Shown here one piece after another: positions 22,576-32,414 of a stretch of DNA of 64,000 nucleotides. The stretch comes from Streptomyces agglomeratus (GTDB taxonomy: Bacteria > Actinomycetota > Actinomycetes > Streptomycetales > Streptomycetaceae): the NCBI RefSeq assembly GCF_001746415.1, contig NZ_MEHJ01000001.1, positions 1,675,001 to 1,739,000 on the forward strand, written 5' to 3'. Positions within the stretch are counted from its first letter, which is position 1. Each line of letters begins with the position of its first letter. Both the position numbers and the translations under genes were made by a program. Under the pieces are notes generated by a model. That model saw only the letters and a list, made by a program, of their open reading frames with translations. It was not told the origin of the DNA and did no database searches.

Positions 22576-25500
22576 TGGGCTTCGGTGACTGGCTGCGGGA
22601 CACCATCGACAGCACGGCCAACGCCATGAACGTCGTGAACCGCTACATCGACCCCTTCCATGTCGAGGCCGACTGGAAGGACGGCAAGAAGACCATCAAC
22701 GAGGAGGAGTCCTACGAGGCGGGGAGAATCCTTGACCGCGCGGTGAGTGCACCCATCAGGGACAGCGTGGCCGAGGCCATGCACGGCATGAACTGGCTGT
22801 ACGACAACGGCATCAGCCAACCGCTGAGTACGTTCTTCCTGGTCACGGGCAATCCGGACACCCCGATCAGCTCGGTGATCTCCGGGAGCGAGTGGGGCCG
22901 GGCGTGGCGCGCGGCTGAGCACATCAGCCCAGGGCAGGCATTCTTCATGTCCGGCCCTGAGGGCGGCCTGGGTGGCCCCTTCATGGGTGACGAGCAGGAC
23001 AAGGTGGAGAAGGCGCTGGACGCGCCTCTCCAGTACGCGAAGCCCGCCCCCGCGGGCCTGCCGCCCGGCTTCGACGAGCTGGATGAGGACGAGCAGCAGG
23101 AGCTGCTGAAGAAGGCCGGCATGCCGGCCGTGGGCAACCGCTACGTGGAGAGGTTGCGCGGGGACAGCAACTACTTCAAGTACAGCACCGGGGCCGCGGA
23201 CTTCGCCTTCCGCTGGTGGCTGGACCCCACGATCCTCGCGGGCAAGACCGCGTCTCTCGCGCGCACCGAAGCGGTGGTCAAGTCGCGCCCCCAGCGCACG
23301 ATTGAGGGCAAGGCGGGCCGCCCCTGGGTGAAAGAGGCGGGGTGGAGCGGGGACGACATCAACCGCCTGATGGACGACAGTGTCATGGTCAAGGCGCAGC
23401 GCTTCCTGTTCGAGAACAAGGACAACCCGGCGCTGATCAACAACTTGAGCATGTTCAAGAAGTCGGCCATGGGCCCGCGCGCGGGCGGCATCATCTCGAC
23501 CTTGAAGACGCCCGACGAGGTCAACCTGTTCATGCGAACGTCGCTGGGCGACGTGCAGGCCCGTGCGCGCCTGGAGTCCGAGAACGCCCTGGCGGCGCAG
23601 CGGCTCCAGCAGGACACCGCGCGCCTCGCCGCGCTGGATCTGGCCCTGCCGCGCGTCATCGCGCAGGGTAACCCGCGGGCTCAGGCGATGGTCCAGCAGC
23701 GCATCGACGATCTGCACACGCAGATCAACGCGAACGAAGACCTCGTCTCCCGGTACGGCGGGATGCTCGCCCACTACGGCGAGCTGGACGCGGTCAACCT
23801 GACCCGGTTTTCCTTCGGCCGGGCGGAGCGCCGTACGGGCGCGCAGGGTGCGTACCGCACCGGCCCTGCTATCGGGAGCACTGCCCGGCCGAGTCTTGCG
23901 GCGAGCCGGCTGTATGACGACTACTACGGGACCCCGCTGACGGTCGTGCGCTCCTTCAAGGAGGCGCACCCCAATGGGCTCATAGCGATCGACGATATCC
24001 ACCCCGAAGCGGTCGACGAGCTGCGTGGGCAGATCGCCCGCATCCCCGCCATCGGGCCGGACATCCGGCAGGATCTGCTGAACCGGTACCTGACGACCAA
24101 GACCGAGGGCGAGCGCCTGGCGCACCTGGACGAGGTCCAGAGGCTGGGCGTCCAGGGTGTGGCGCAAAAGCACGGCCTCACCCACGACGAGGGCATGACC
24201 CTGTACCGGCAGTACAGGGACGAGATCACCAACGGCCAGGAGAAGCTGCGGCGCTACTCCGCCGCCCAGCACCCGGGCGAGAACATCCACGTGGATGAGT
24301 TCATGTCCGATGGCGGGAAGCTCGCAGTCCATCCCAACCTGGTGACGAAGCTGGCCAATAACCACGTGATGGTGGACCTGAAGGCGTTGGACACCACCCT
24401 TGCCCGGCACAGCAGCGCCATCAAGGCCCTGCGCACGTCCGGCGCCGGCAACCCGGACATGCTGATCAACGGGCTGGACTACTTCAACCACCTGTGGAAG
24501 TTCGGCACGCTCTTCCGCCTGGGCTACATCCCTCGCGTGCTCGGGGACGACCTGGCGGGCCAGATTGCCCGCGTGGGTGCGGCAGCGATGGCGATGCGCG
24601 CCGGATACGGCGCCAAGAACCTGGCCACGAATCTGGCGCACTGGAAGCCCAGAGCATTCCGTGAGGCCGAAGAGGCCACGGCCCGTGAGGGCCTGAAGTA
24701 CGTGGACGATGAGATCAAGCTCATCGCTCCGCAGGCGAACCTGCTCCGGACCAAGGTGCAGACCCGCGAGCTGATCCACAAGGACGCCGTGCGCAGGGCG
24801 CGCGACCGCGCCCGCCGGGCGACCAACAAATTGAACGCTCTCCCCCCGACGGCCACGGCGGCGCAGATCGCAGCCCATCAGGCGCTGGTGGCGAAGCACC
24901 AGGCTCAGGTTCTCCGCGCTGAGAACACCATGCAGACCCGCCTTGCTGGACCAAAGGCGCAGCTCCAGACCCTGGACGACCAGTTGGCGGAGCTGGGCGG
25001 CCGAAGGGCAGAGTCTCTCTCCGCGGCAGAAGCTGCCAAGCTTGCGCGGCTGAGGGGGTGGCACCAGTCCTCTCAGCTGCACGGGGAGATCGAGGTGGCG
25101 CCTGGGACCGTGGTCCCTGCGGCTTTCGCCGGCGAGCGCGGCGAGTATTACCAGAAGATGATCAGCTCGGACGACTCCTTGCGTACGCTGCTCCAGCGGA
25201 ACAAGCAGATCGTCCACTCCAACCTCCAGAAGAGCTACAGCAGCTCCGGCGTGGCGATCAGCTACCCGCAATCCGAGAAGCTCTTCGTCGATTCCTGGCA
25301 CCAGGCGATCAACCACCAGATCCTCCAGGACCCCTTGGGCCACCTGGCCGTCAAGGGCGCGTCGATCAGCGACATGACGCACTGGCTGACGCGCACGCCC
25401 GCCGGCCGGGCGTACCGCAAGCGCCTGGGCGTGAAGTACAGCACCCCGGACCGCATCGCGGCCTCGGTGTGGCATGAGGTCGACGAGTACATGCCCGCGG

Positions 25501-27524
25501 CTTCAGGCGTCCGCCAGGCGGCCCTGAAGGGCGAGGCGGACCTGGACTACCTGACGGCCCTTGCCGAGACCGGGCAGAGGCCCTTCCAGGTCCACACGAC
25601 ACAGCTGGGCGAGTCCCTCGCCGGCTCGAACCACATGAGCCGCGGCCTGGATCGCGTAATCGACAAGTGGTACAAGGGTGCGGCCTCCATCCCGGCTGAC
25701 CGCATGTCCAGGCACCCGCTCTTCAATCAGCTCTACGAGGGCCACGCCCGCACCCTGGCGTCCCAGGAGATGAAGCAGGGCGCGAAGATCTCGCAGAAGG
25801 ATGCGGATCGCATCGCGGAGACGGCCCGGCGGCTCGCACTGAAAGACACCAGGAAGCTGGTGTTCGACATTGCGCACCGCAGCGACGCCGCGGCGATGCT
25901 GCGCTTCGTGTCGCCGTTCTTCGCTGCCACCACAGAGGCGTGGCAGCGGTGGGCGCGCATCATCGCGGACCGCCCCCAGGTGGTCGGGTACGCCTCCATG
26001 TTCTTCAACGCGCCGATCAGCGCGGGGTGGATGCAGGACAACGACGGCAACACGCTGCTGAGGGACGGCACGGTCCTTGACCCGGTAACGGGCAAGAAGC
26101 GCTTTGTCCCCAAGGGCGAGCGTCGGATCATGGCCCGCATACCGAAGTTCGTCGCGGACGGCCCCCTGGGCAAGGCGTTCGGCATGGACTCCAGTGGTAA
26201 CTGGAGCATCAGCCAGGACAGCATGAACCTGATCACCCAGGGTGACCCATGGTTCAACCCGGGCGTGGGTCCGGTGGTCAGCATCCCGACGAGCCTCTTC
26301 GTCAAGGACAAGCCCGACCAGGCGGAGTTGGCCCGCCACCTGGGCGTTCTGCCCTTCGGCCCCTCTACGGGTGGCCTGGGCCGCACGACGTACGAGATGA
26401 GCGCCCCGCAGACCATCAAGAACTTCCTGACCGCGTTCGACACGTCGGACGAGCGCTACCAGCGGGTGAAGCTCCAGATCATGCAGAAGGCTGCGTACGA
26501 ACACGCGAATCGCGGCAAGCCGATGCCGTCCGCGAAAGAAATCGCAAACATGACGCGTAGGTACTGGACATGGTCGGCCGTCACCGCCTTCGTGCAGCCC
26601 TTCGCCACGGCCAAGCCGGACGAGTATCAACTCTTCCGGGATCAGTACAACAACCTGCGACGAAAGGACCCGCTCAAGGCGGACGAGGAGTTTCTGGCAC
26701 GCTACGACGAGTCCTTCTTCACCTTCGCCCAGGCGACCACGGACAACCCGGGCGGCGTGCCCGCCACCAAGCGGGCCGTGGAGCTGTCCAAGAAGTACGC
26801 GGCAGAGATCGCGGCGAACCCTGAGCTGGCAGCCCTGCTCATCGGCCCCGAGGGCCGTGGGCCCTTCAGCCCGGAGGCGTACGCCTACCAGCTCTCCACT
26901 CCGCTGGTCCCCGGCGGTGCGGAGATGCAGCGCACGAAGATCAGCGCCGAAGAGGCGATGGAGGAGAACCAGCGCCGTCTCGGCTGGGCGAAGTACAGCC
27001 AGATGATGAACACCATCACGGCGGAGATGCACCAGGCGGGCTACCAGTCCTTCGCGGACAAGGGCGCCGAGCAGTTCAAGGAGATGCGCGGCTCCGTTGC
27101 GCGGCTGTACGGAGACCCGCTGCTCCCGGACGGGAGCGAGAACCCGTACTACAACGCCGAGTGGAGCGAGGACTTCTACACCTTCGACGTGCGGAAGTAC
27201 GACCGCCTGATCCCCGGCCTTACGGCCGTGGCGCACTCGGACATCGCCAAGCAGCCGAACCGCAGTGACCTGCGCTCGCTCCAGACCTACCTGGCCGGCC
27301 GCCAGGCCCTGAACGGCGCCCTGGCAGACCGCGCCAAGGCGGGCCTGCCCAAGATGCTGGGAGCCAAGGGAAACCTGGACCTGGCGCAGCTGTGGACCCG
27401 CTTCGTTGATGACCTGGTGGAGAAGGACACCCGCTTCGGGGAGCTGCACAACCGCTACCTGTCCCGGGATATGGGCCTGGATCTGTCCGGGCTCGAAGAC
27501 CTCATGAACGAGGAGGCGGCCTGA
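22575..27524 (+). CDS. 1649-aa giant structural / internal virion protein
   Basis: ATG 22575 overlaps the previous stop. Very long, mostly helical protein with coiled-coil stretches (about 335-400, QRLQQDTARLAALDLAL; about 730-790). An aromatic segment near 1100-1130 (LRFVSPFFAATTEAWQRWAR) recalls the LPD38-type domain of large polyvalent phage proteins. There is no tape-measure gene elsewhere, and two peptidoglycan hydrolase proteins follow closely. An ejected internal-core protein of a podovirus-like particle is therefore the best guess. No polymerase, protease or methylase motif was seen. Confidence 0.85.
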   Translation: MGFGDWLRDTIDSTANAMNVVNRYIDPFHVEADWKDGKKTINEEESYEAGRILDRAVSAPIRDSVAEAMHGMNWLYDNGISQPLSTFFLVTGNPDTPISSVISGSEWGRAWRAAEHISPGQAFFMSGPEGGLGGPFMGDEQDKVEKALDAPLQYAKPAPAGLPPGFDELDEDEQQELLKKAGMPAVGNRYVERLRGDSNYFKYSTGAADFAFRWWLDPTILAGKTASLARTEAVVKSRPQRTIEGKAGRPWVKEAGWSGDDINRLMDDSVMVKAQRFLFENKDNPALINNLSMFKKSAMGPRAGGIISTLKTPDEVNLFMRTSLGDVQARARLESENALAAQRLQQDTARLAALDLALPRVIAQGNPRAQAMVQQRIDDLHTQINANEDLVSRYGGMLAHYGELDAVNLTRFSFGRAERRTGAQGAYRTGPAIGSTARPSLAASRLYDDYYGTPLTVVRSFKEAHPNGLIAIDDIHPEAVDELRGQIARIPAIGPDIRQDLLNRYLTTKTEGERLAHLDEVQRLGVQGVAQKHGLTHDEGMTLYRQYRDEITNGQEKLRRYSAAQHPGENIHVDEFMSDGGKLAVHPNLVTKLANNHVMVDLKALDTTLARHSSAIKALRTSGAGNPDMLINGLDYFNHLWKFGTLFRLGYIPRVLGDDLAGQIARVGAAAMAMRAGYGAKNLATNLAHWKPRAFREAEEATAREGLKYVDDEIKLIAPQANLLRTKVQTRELIHKDAVRRARDRARRATNKLNALPPTATAAQIAAHQALVAKHQAQVLRAENTMQTRLAGPKAQLQTLDDQLAELGGRRAESLSAAEAAKLARLRGWHQSSQLHGEIEVAPGTVVPAAFAGERGEYYQKMISSDDSLRTLLQRNKQIVHSNLQKSYSSSGVAISYPQSEKLFVDSWHQAINHQILQDPLGHLAVKGASISDMTHWLTRTPAGRAYRKRLGVKYSTPDRIAASVWHEVDEYMPAASGVRQAALKGEADLDYLTALAETGQRPFQVHTTQLGESLAGSNHMSRGLDRVIDKWYKGAASIPADRMSRHPLFNQLYEGHARTLASQEMKQGAKISQKDADRIAETARRLALKDTRKLVFDIAHRSDAAAMLRFVSPFFAATTEAWQRWARIIADRPQVVGYASMFFNAPISAGWMQDNDGNTLLRDGTVLDPVTGKKRFVPKGERRIMARIPKFVADGPLGKAFGMDSSGNWSISQDSMNLITQGDPWFNPGVGPVVSIPTSLFVKDKPDQAELARHLGVLPFGPSTGGLGRTTYEMSAPQTIKNFLTAFDTSDERYQRVKLQIMQKAAYEHANRGKPMPSAKEIANMTRRYWTWSAVTAFVQPFATAKPDEYQLFRDQYNNLRRKDPLKADEEFLARYDESFFTFAQATTDNPGGVPATKRAVELSKKYAAEIAANPELAALLIGPEGRGPFSPEAYAYQLSTPLVPGGAEMQRTKISAEEAMEENQRRLGWAKYSQMMNTITAEMHQAGYQSFADKGAEQFKEMRGSVARLYGDPLLPDGSENPYYNAEWSEDFYTFDVRKYDRLIPGLTAVAHSDIAKQPNRSDLRSLQTYLAGRQALNGALADRAKAGLPKMLGAKGNLDLAQLWTRFVDDLVEKDTRFGELHNRYLSRDMGLDLSGLEDLMNEEAA

Positions 27525-28390
27525 TGCCGCTGATAGGCAAGAAGCCCGCACCCGGCGAGTTCGACGCCCTGAAGGCGTACTTCGGCGGATCGAATGGCGG
27601 TTCAACCGGAGACGGGTCGGTCTACATGGGCCAGATTCCTGCCGTTGTCGGCAGGAATACAAAGCACCTCTCCCCGGCCGCGGAAGCCAGACTGTCCCGC
27701 CAGAAGAAGGATCTGTTCGTCTCCACGGACGAGGCGCTGGCGGACTTCTACAACTGGAACACCAAGAAGCAGACGGACTTCCTGGCTCAGGGCATCATCG
27801 GCGGCCAGCTGAAGCTCGGGGACGGCCCGCTGGAGGCCGGCAAGCTGTGGGCCAAGCTGGTCAAGGAAGCGGCCCTGTACGGGGCCGCCGGCAAGAAGGT
27901 CCGTCCGCTGGACCTGATGGCCGCGTACGTATCCGCCGCGGGCGGCACGGGTGAGCGCTGGGTCAGGCAGGGCGACTTCGAGGTCAACTCAGTGACCGGC
28001 GAGCGCCGGTACGTGGGCCCCCGGTTCAAGACCCAGACGGACACCCGCGTGGACCTCACAGACCCGGACACCGCCCGCGCCATCGCCACCAAGCTCTTCC
28101 AGGACATGATGGGCCGCGACCCCGGAGCGGGCGAGCTGGGGGGCTTCGCCAAAGCCCTGCACAGCGCGGAGGCGCAGTCCCCGGTGACACAGGTCTCCAC
28201 GACCGAGTTCGACATGAGCACGGGCGAGCCCTTGGGCACGAAGACCAATTCGTCCGGCGGCATGACCGCCGAGGGCCGCGCGTACATCGGTGAGCAGCAG
28301 ATCAAGAAGAAAAAAGAATATGGCGCGCTCCAGGCCGTCACCACGTACCAAGGAGCCCTGGAGGATCTGATCTACGGGGCGCCGGAGTAA
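27524..28390 (+). CDS. hypothetical virion protein
   Basis: 288 aa; ATG overlaps the giant-protein stop. Helical with a central beta part (WVRQGDFEVNSVTGERRYVG) and a LFQDMMGRDPGAGELGGFA segment, resembling the head of C-terminal regions in the three next genes. Ends in TAA; three bases later, in the same frame, comes the ATG of the NlpC/P60 gene. Confidence 0.75.
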   Translation: MPLIGKKPAPGEFDALKAYFGGSNGGSTGDGSVYMGQIPAVVGRNTKHLSPAAEARLSRQKKDLFVSTDEALADFYNWNTKKQTDFLAQGIIGGQLKLGDGPLEAGKLWAKLVKEAALYGAAGKKVRPLDLMAAYVSAAGGTGERWVRQGDFEVNSVTGERRYVGPRFKTQTDTRVDLTDPDTARAIATKLFQDMMGRDPGAGELGGFAKALHSAEAQSPVTQVSTTEFDMSTGEPLGTKTNSSGGMTAEGRAYIGEQQIKKKKEYGALQAVTTYQGALEDLIYGAPE

Positions 28391-28393
28391 GCC

Positions 28394-29686
28394 ATGGCAG
28401 CTCGTGGAGAAGACTTGGTCAAGGCGGCCCGGGGTTACCTGGGCACGCCGTACGTCTGGGGCGGCACCAGCCCGGGGGGCTTCGACTGCTCCGGGCTAAT
28501 CCAGTACGTGTACGGCAAGGCGGGTATCCAGCTGCCTCGCGTCACGTACGAGCAGATCAACGTGGGCCACAGCGTTCAGCCCAACAAGCTGCGCCCCGGT
28601 GACCTGGTCTTCTTCGACACGGACCGCAAGCGGACGGGTCCGGACCACGTGGGCATCTACATGGGCGGTGGGAAGTTCATTCACGCCCCCCGCCCTGGGT
28701 CGGCGGTGAAGATCAGCTCCCTGGCTGACAGCTACTACATGGACCGGTGGATGGCGGGCCGCCGGATACCCGGCGTGGCCGCTGACGCGTCCTCCGGAGG
28801 CGGGTACGCCGAAGAAGTCGCCCCGCGGCTGGACGCTCACGAGCTGGCCGAGACGTACGGCATGTCGTACGCCTTCTTCAAGTCCCAGCCCAGCCTCATG
28901 AAGCTGCTGAACGGCGCCGTAGCCGGTCAGTGGACCCCAGAGAAGTTCAGCGCCGAGGTCAAGAACAGCAGCTGGTGGAAGAAGAACTCGGACACCGTGC
29001 GTCAGGCACAGCTGCTCTCCAAGACGGACCCCGCGACGTACAAGGCCACCATGGAGGGCGCCCGGGTCTCTGCCCGGCAGATGGCCGTGGAGATGGGCGC
29101 CATCCTCTCTCAGAAGAAGACGGACGAGCTGGCCAGGAACATGGTCCATTTGGGCTGGCAACAGGCCCAGGTGCAGAACTTCCTGGGGCAGTACGTCAAG
29201 TTCTCCAAGGACCACACCCTGGGTGGCGTCGCCGGCCAGGCGGCCAAAGCGATCAAGGCCGAGGCATACAACCTCGGAGTCTCCGTCACCGAGCAGTCCA
29301 TCCTGAACAACGCGCAATATCTGGTGCGCGGGCTGACGACCATGGAGAAAATCCAGGGCTCGATGCGCGAGCAGGCGGCCGGGCTCTACCCGGCCTTCGG
29401 GGAGCAGATCATGGCGGGCGCGAGCATGAATGAGCTGGCGCAGCCGTACGTCCAGGTGTTGGCGGAAGAGCTTCAGATCCCGCACACAGACGTCAATGTC
29501 TTCACGCCGAAGATCAAGGCGGCCATCAACAGGGTGGACGCCAAGGGGCAGCCGGCCCCCATGGGGCTGAGTGAGTTCACGGACATGGTGCGCAACGACC
29601 CGTCCTGGCGGAAGACGTCCGCCGCGGCGGACAAGACCCTGAACATCGGCCGTCAGGTCCTGAGTGACATGGGGTTGGGCTTCTGA
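28394..29686 (+). CDS. NlpC/P60 peptidoglycan hydrolase, virion-associated
   Basis: 430 aa. Residues 1-125 are an NlpC/P60 domain, a Cys peptidase of cell-wall stem peptides: YVWGGTSPGGFDCSGLIQYV (catalytic Cys in DCSGL), PGDLVFFDT, and DHVGIYMGGGKFIHAP (catalytic His). Residues about 145-430 form a helical region with SSWWKKNSDTVR and RNDPSWRKTSAA motifs that recurs in the next protein. Placement with the giant protein suggests a hydrolase that opens the wall during DNA entry rather than lysis. Confidence 0.9.
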   Translation: MAARGEDLVKAARGYLGTPYVWGGTSPGGFDCSGLIQYVYGKAGIQLPRVTYEQINVGHSVQPNKLRPGDLVFFDTDRKRTGPDHVGIYMGGGKFIHAPRPGSAVKISSLADSYYMDRWMAGRRIPGVAADASSGGGYAEEVAPRLDAHELAETYGMSYAFFKSQPSLMKLLNGAVAGQWTPEKFSAEVKNSSWWKKNSDTVRQAQLLSKTDPATYKATMEGARVSARQMAVEMGAILSQKKTDELARNMVHLGWQQAQVQNFLGQYVKFSKDHTLGGVAGQAAKAIKAEAYNLGVSVTEQSILNNAQYLVRGLTTMEKIQGSMREQAAGLYPAFGEQIMAGASMNELAQPYVQVLAEELQIPHTDVNVFTPKIKAAINRVDAKGQPAPMGLSEFTDMVRNDPSWRKTSAAADKTLNIGRQVLSDMGLGF

Positions 29687-31002
29687 TGAACTTCGAAAGC
29701 TTCCTCTGGAGCCTGACCCAGCAGGAGTCCGGCGGCAACTACGGCGCGGTCGGCGTCTGGGTCAACGGTGACCGGGCGTACGGCCGGTACCAGGTCATGG
29801 GCGCCAACATCCCGTCCTGGACGCGCCAGTACTACGGGCGCACGCTCACGCCCCAGCAGTACCTGAACAGCCGTGAGGCGCAGGACGCGGTAGTCCGCGG
29901 CCGGCTCCAGTCGTACGTCAACAAGTACGGCTACCGCGGCGCCGCAAGCGCCTGGTACTCGGGCAACGCCTCCCTGCACATGTCCACCCGCTCCCAGCCC
30001 GGTGGCCCGTCCATCAAGGGCTACGTGGACAGCATCATGAACCGTGCCAACAGCTACACGGGGTCTGGACTGGGAGGAGGTGCGAGCGGGGGCGGAGGCG
30101 GTGGGTACACCGCGGGCGCCCCCGTCCAGGTGAAGCTGGACCGTCGTGAGCTGGCCGAGCGGTACGGCCTGTCCTCCGCCCTCATCAACAGCTCCAAGGA
30201 GCTGAGCGGCCTGTTCAACAAGGCCGTGGCGGGGTCCTGGAGCGCCACGCGCTTCCAGGCGGAGCTGAAGAACTCCAAGTGGTGGAGGTCCCAGTCCTCC
30301 ACCCTGCGCAAGTACCTGACCACCAGGGCGACCGACCCGGCAACGCACAAGCAGCGCTGGGCCAACGCCCAGAAGGCCGTTAACCAGCTGGCCGTCTCCG
30401 TCGGCCTGGGCAATCAGATCAACGGCAAGGCCAGGTCGTCCAAGCTCCTGCGGGACGGCATCTACAACAAGCTGGCCCTGGGCTGGTCCGACGCGAGACT
30501 GAAGGACTGGTTCGGCGCCCGTGCGCAGACGCACGGCAACATCATGTGGGGCGAAGCCGGGGATGCCTGGGACAAGCTCCATGAGGTCGCGTACCTCAAC
30601 GGGATGAAGTACAGCGCCGGCTGGTACAAGAAGAGCGCCGTGGACGTGGTCTCGGGCAAGGGCACGCTGGGCACGTACGAGGACGAGATTCGCAGGGCCG
30701 CCGCGGCCAAGTACAAGGCGTTCGCGCCGCAGATCATGGCAGGGCAGAACGCCATGGACTTGGCAGCGCCGTACATCAAGGCGGCGTCGACGCTCCTGGA
30801 GCTGCCTGAGACCGATGTGGATCTCTTCAACAAGCACATCTACAGCGCGATGGCCGGCGGTAAGGCCGGCAGCCAGTTTCCGTTGTGGGATTTCGAGAAC
30901 CAGATCAGGAATGACCCGGCGTGGAGGAAGACCAACAACGCCCGGGAAAGCATGATGACGGTCGCCCGCCAGGTGGCCAAGGACTTTGGGATGGCGTACT
31001 GA
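29686..31002 (+). CDS. lytic transglycosylase/lysozyme-like virion protein
   Basis: 438 aa; ATG overlaps the previous stop. N-terminal about 110 residues start FLWSLTQQESGGNYGAVG, where the Glu of QQESGG is the expected catalytic acid of lysozyme-like transglycosylases, followed by GRYQVMGANIPSW. A Gly-rich linker (about 125-145) leads to a C-terminal region like that of the NlpC/P60 protein (SKWWRSQSSTLRKY, RNDPAWRKTNNARESM). Together the pair can cut glycan and peptide bonds. Confidence 0.88.
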   Translation: MNFESFLWSLTQQESGGNYGAVGVWVNGDRAYGRYQVMGANIPSWTRQYYGRTLTPQQYLNSREAQDAVVRGRLQSYVNKYGYRGAASAWYSGNASLHMSTRSQPGGPSIKGYVDSIMNRANSYTGSGLGGGASGGGGGGYTAGAPVQVKLDRRELAERYGLSSALINSSKELSGLFNKAVAGSWSATRFQAELKNSKWWRSQSSTLRKYLTTRATDPATHKQRWANAQKAVNQLAVSVGLGNQINGKARSSKLLRDGIYNKLALGWSDARLKDWFGARAQTHGNIMWGEAGDAWDKLHEVAYLNGMKYSAGWYKKSAVDVVSGKGTLGTYEDEIRRAAAAKYKAFAPQIMAGQNAMDLAAPYIKAASTLLELPETDVDLFNKHIYSAMAGGKAGSQFPLWDFENQIRNDPAWRKTNNARESMMTVARQVAKDFGMAY

Positions 31003-31003
31003 C

Positions 31004-32203
31004 ATGAGCTACCCCGTACAGCAGAACATCCCGGACGAGTTCGACGACGAACTTGACCTGCCCGAGCCGGGGGGCAACAAGGCTGCCGTGGCCAAGGCGA
31101 GAGCGCAGCTGGGCAAGCACAAGGGCGCCGCCTCTGCGGCTAACGCCCAGTACAACAGGGCCAAGGCGGAGGCTGCCCGGCAGACGGCCAAGCTCGGCAA
31201 AAAGGGCCTCAGCATCAAGGAGAAGGCCGCCGCTGCCAACGCGCGCAAGAGGGCAATGGGGGTGATGGCGTCCTCGGTCAAGGCCCGTGACGCCGCCGTG
31301 AAGGCGCAGACGGCAGCCCAGGGCAAGGTCTACGAGGCCAACGGCCAGTTCGACAAGCTGCTGAAGGGCGCCAACAGGGACGCCTACATGGCGCTGAAGT
31401 CCCTCTTCAGCCAGTACGGCCTGGGAAGTCTGGCGGGCAAGATCTTCGAGTACGTGAAGCAGGGGTACGGGGCCGACACCATCGGCCTGCTGCTCCAGGA
31501 CACCAAGGAGTACAAGGAGCGCTTCGCCGCGAACGAAGTGCGCGCGAAAGCGGGGCTGCCCGTCCTGAACCCTGCCGAGTACCTGTCGGCGGAGTCGGCG
31601 TACCGCCAGATCCTTAACAGCGCGGGCCTGCCCAAGGGCTTCTACGACAACCCTGCGGATTTTCGGTCCTGGATCGCCGGCGACGTGTCGCCCACTGAGA
31701 TCAAGGGCCGGGTGGACCTGGCCGTGGAGGCCACCCAGCAGGCGAACCCCAGTTACAAGCAGGCTCTCTACAAGATGTACGGCATCGCGGAGGCCGACCT
31801 GACGGCCTACTTCCTGGACCGCAAGCGAGCAGAGCCCCTGCTGAAGAAGCAGGCCACCGCGGCGGCCATCGGCGCCGCTGCTCTGCGCAGGGGCTTCGGT
31901 GCGAACCGCACCGATCTGGAGGGCTACGCGACTCTGGGCATCACCGGAGCCCAAGCGGAAGAGGGCTACGGGAGGATCGCTGAGGGCTTCGAGACGATGC
32001 TGGGCCTTGCGGGCCGGTACGGCTCCAGCTGGTCCCAGAAGGACGCGGAGCAGGACGTCTTCACCCCCGGCGCCGCGCGGACCGTGGGGTCCGAGAACGC
32101 GGCCGAGAAGGGCAAGCGGCTGAAGAGTCAGGAAAGGGCGATGTTCGCCGGAGGCCGCGGCTCTTCGAGCCAGGGCCTGAACGCTGGGTATCGTCAGACG
32201 TAA
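31004..32203 (+). CDS. virion-associated helical protein, third of the set
   Basis: 399 aa from ATG 31004. Acidic start, then an Ala/Lys-rich coiled coil (about 25-115), then a domain with LQDTKEYKERFAANEVRAKAGL, SAGLPKGFYDNPADFRSWIAGD and VSPTEIKGRVDLA. This module is widespread in actinophage virion proteins and looks related to the C-terminal regions of the two hydrolases, but there is no enzymatic domain here. Ends with TAA before the terminator at 32230. Confidence 0.78.
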   Translation: MSYPVQQNIPDEFDDELDLPEPGGNKAAVAKARAQLGKHKGAASAANAQYNRAKAEAARQTAKLGKKGLSIKEKAAAANARKRAMGVMASSVKARDAAVKAQTAAQGKVYEANGQFDKLLKGANRDAYMALKSLFSQYGLGSLAGKIFEYVKQGYGADTIGLLLQDTKEYKERFAANEVRAKAGLPVLNPAEYLSAESAYRQILNSAGLPKGFYDNPADFRSWIAGDVSPTEIKGRVDLAVEATQQANPSYKQALYKMYGIAEADLTAYFLDRKRAEPLLKKQATAAAIGAAALRRGFGANRTDLEGYATLGITGAQAEEGYGRIAEGFETMLGLAGRYGSSWSQKDAEQDVFTPGAARTVGSENAAEKGKRLKSQERAMFAGGRGSSSQGLNAGYRQT

Positions 32204-32229
32204 GCGCCCTTGAGCGCGCGAATTGCCTT

Positions 32230-32257
32230 AGCCCCCGGTCAGGGATCGGGGGCTTTG
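32230..32257 (+). terminator. intrinsic terminator inside the late block
   Basis: AGCCCCCG/CGGGGGCT stem with a 9-base loop, followed by TTTGT. It separates the internal-protein genes from the capsid genes. Confidence 0.85.
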
Positions 32258-32414
32258 TGCTGCCCTGGGGTACAAGTTGTACGTCTTGTACAAAACGGGG
32301 GTACAGTCCCGCCGCGACGGATACACCGGCCCCGTCCCATGTCAAGTCCGGTAGCGGAGCGCGGACCCCTTCCCCGGGGGCGAGTAGGCCGCGAGGGAGT
32401 ACAGGGAGTTTGCA
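32258..32414 (+). promoter_or_regulatory. probable capsid-operon promoter
   Basis: After the terminator there is an inverted repeat GTACAA...TTGTAC (32271-32291 region) and TTGTAC followed 19 bases later by TACAGT, a usable -35/-10 pair. A separate promoter here would allow high expression of scaffold and capsid. Confidence 0.5.

Noticed and set aside
22512..25475. 987-aa minus-strand open frame
   Set aside because: Antisense to the giant virion gene; composition (His, Arg, Leu, Val runs) is typical of a reverse-strand GC shadow.
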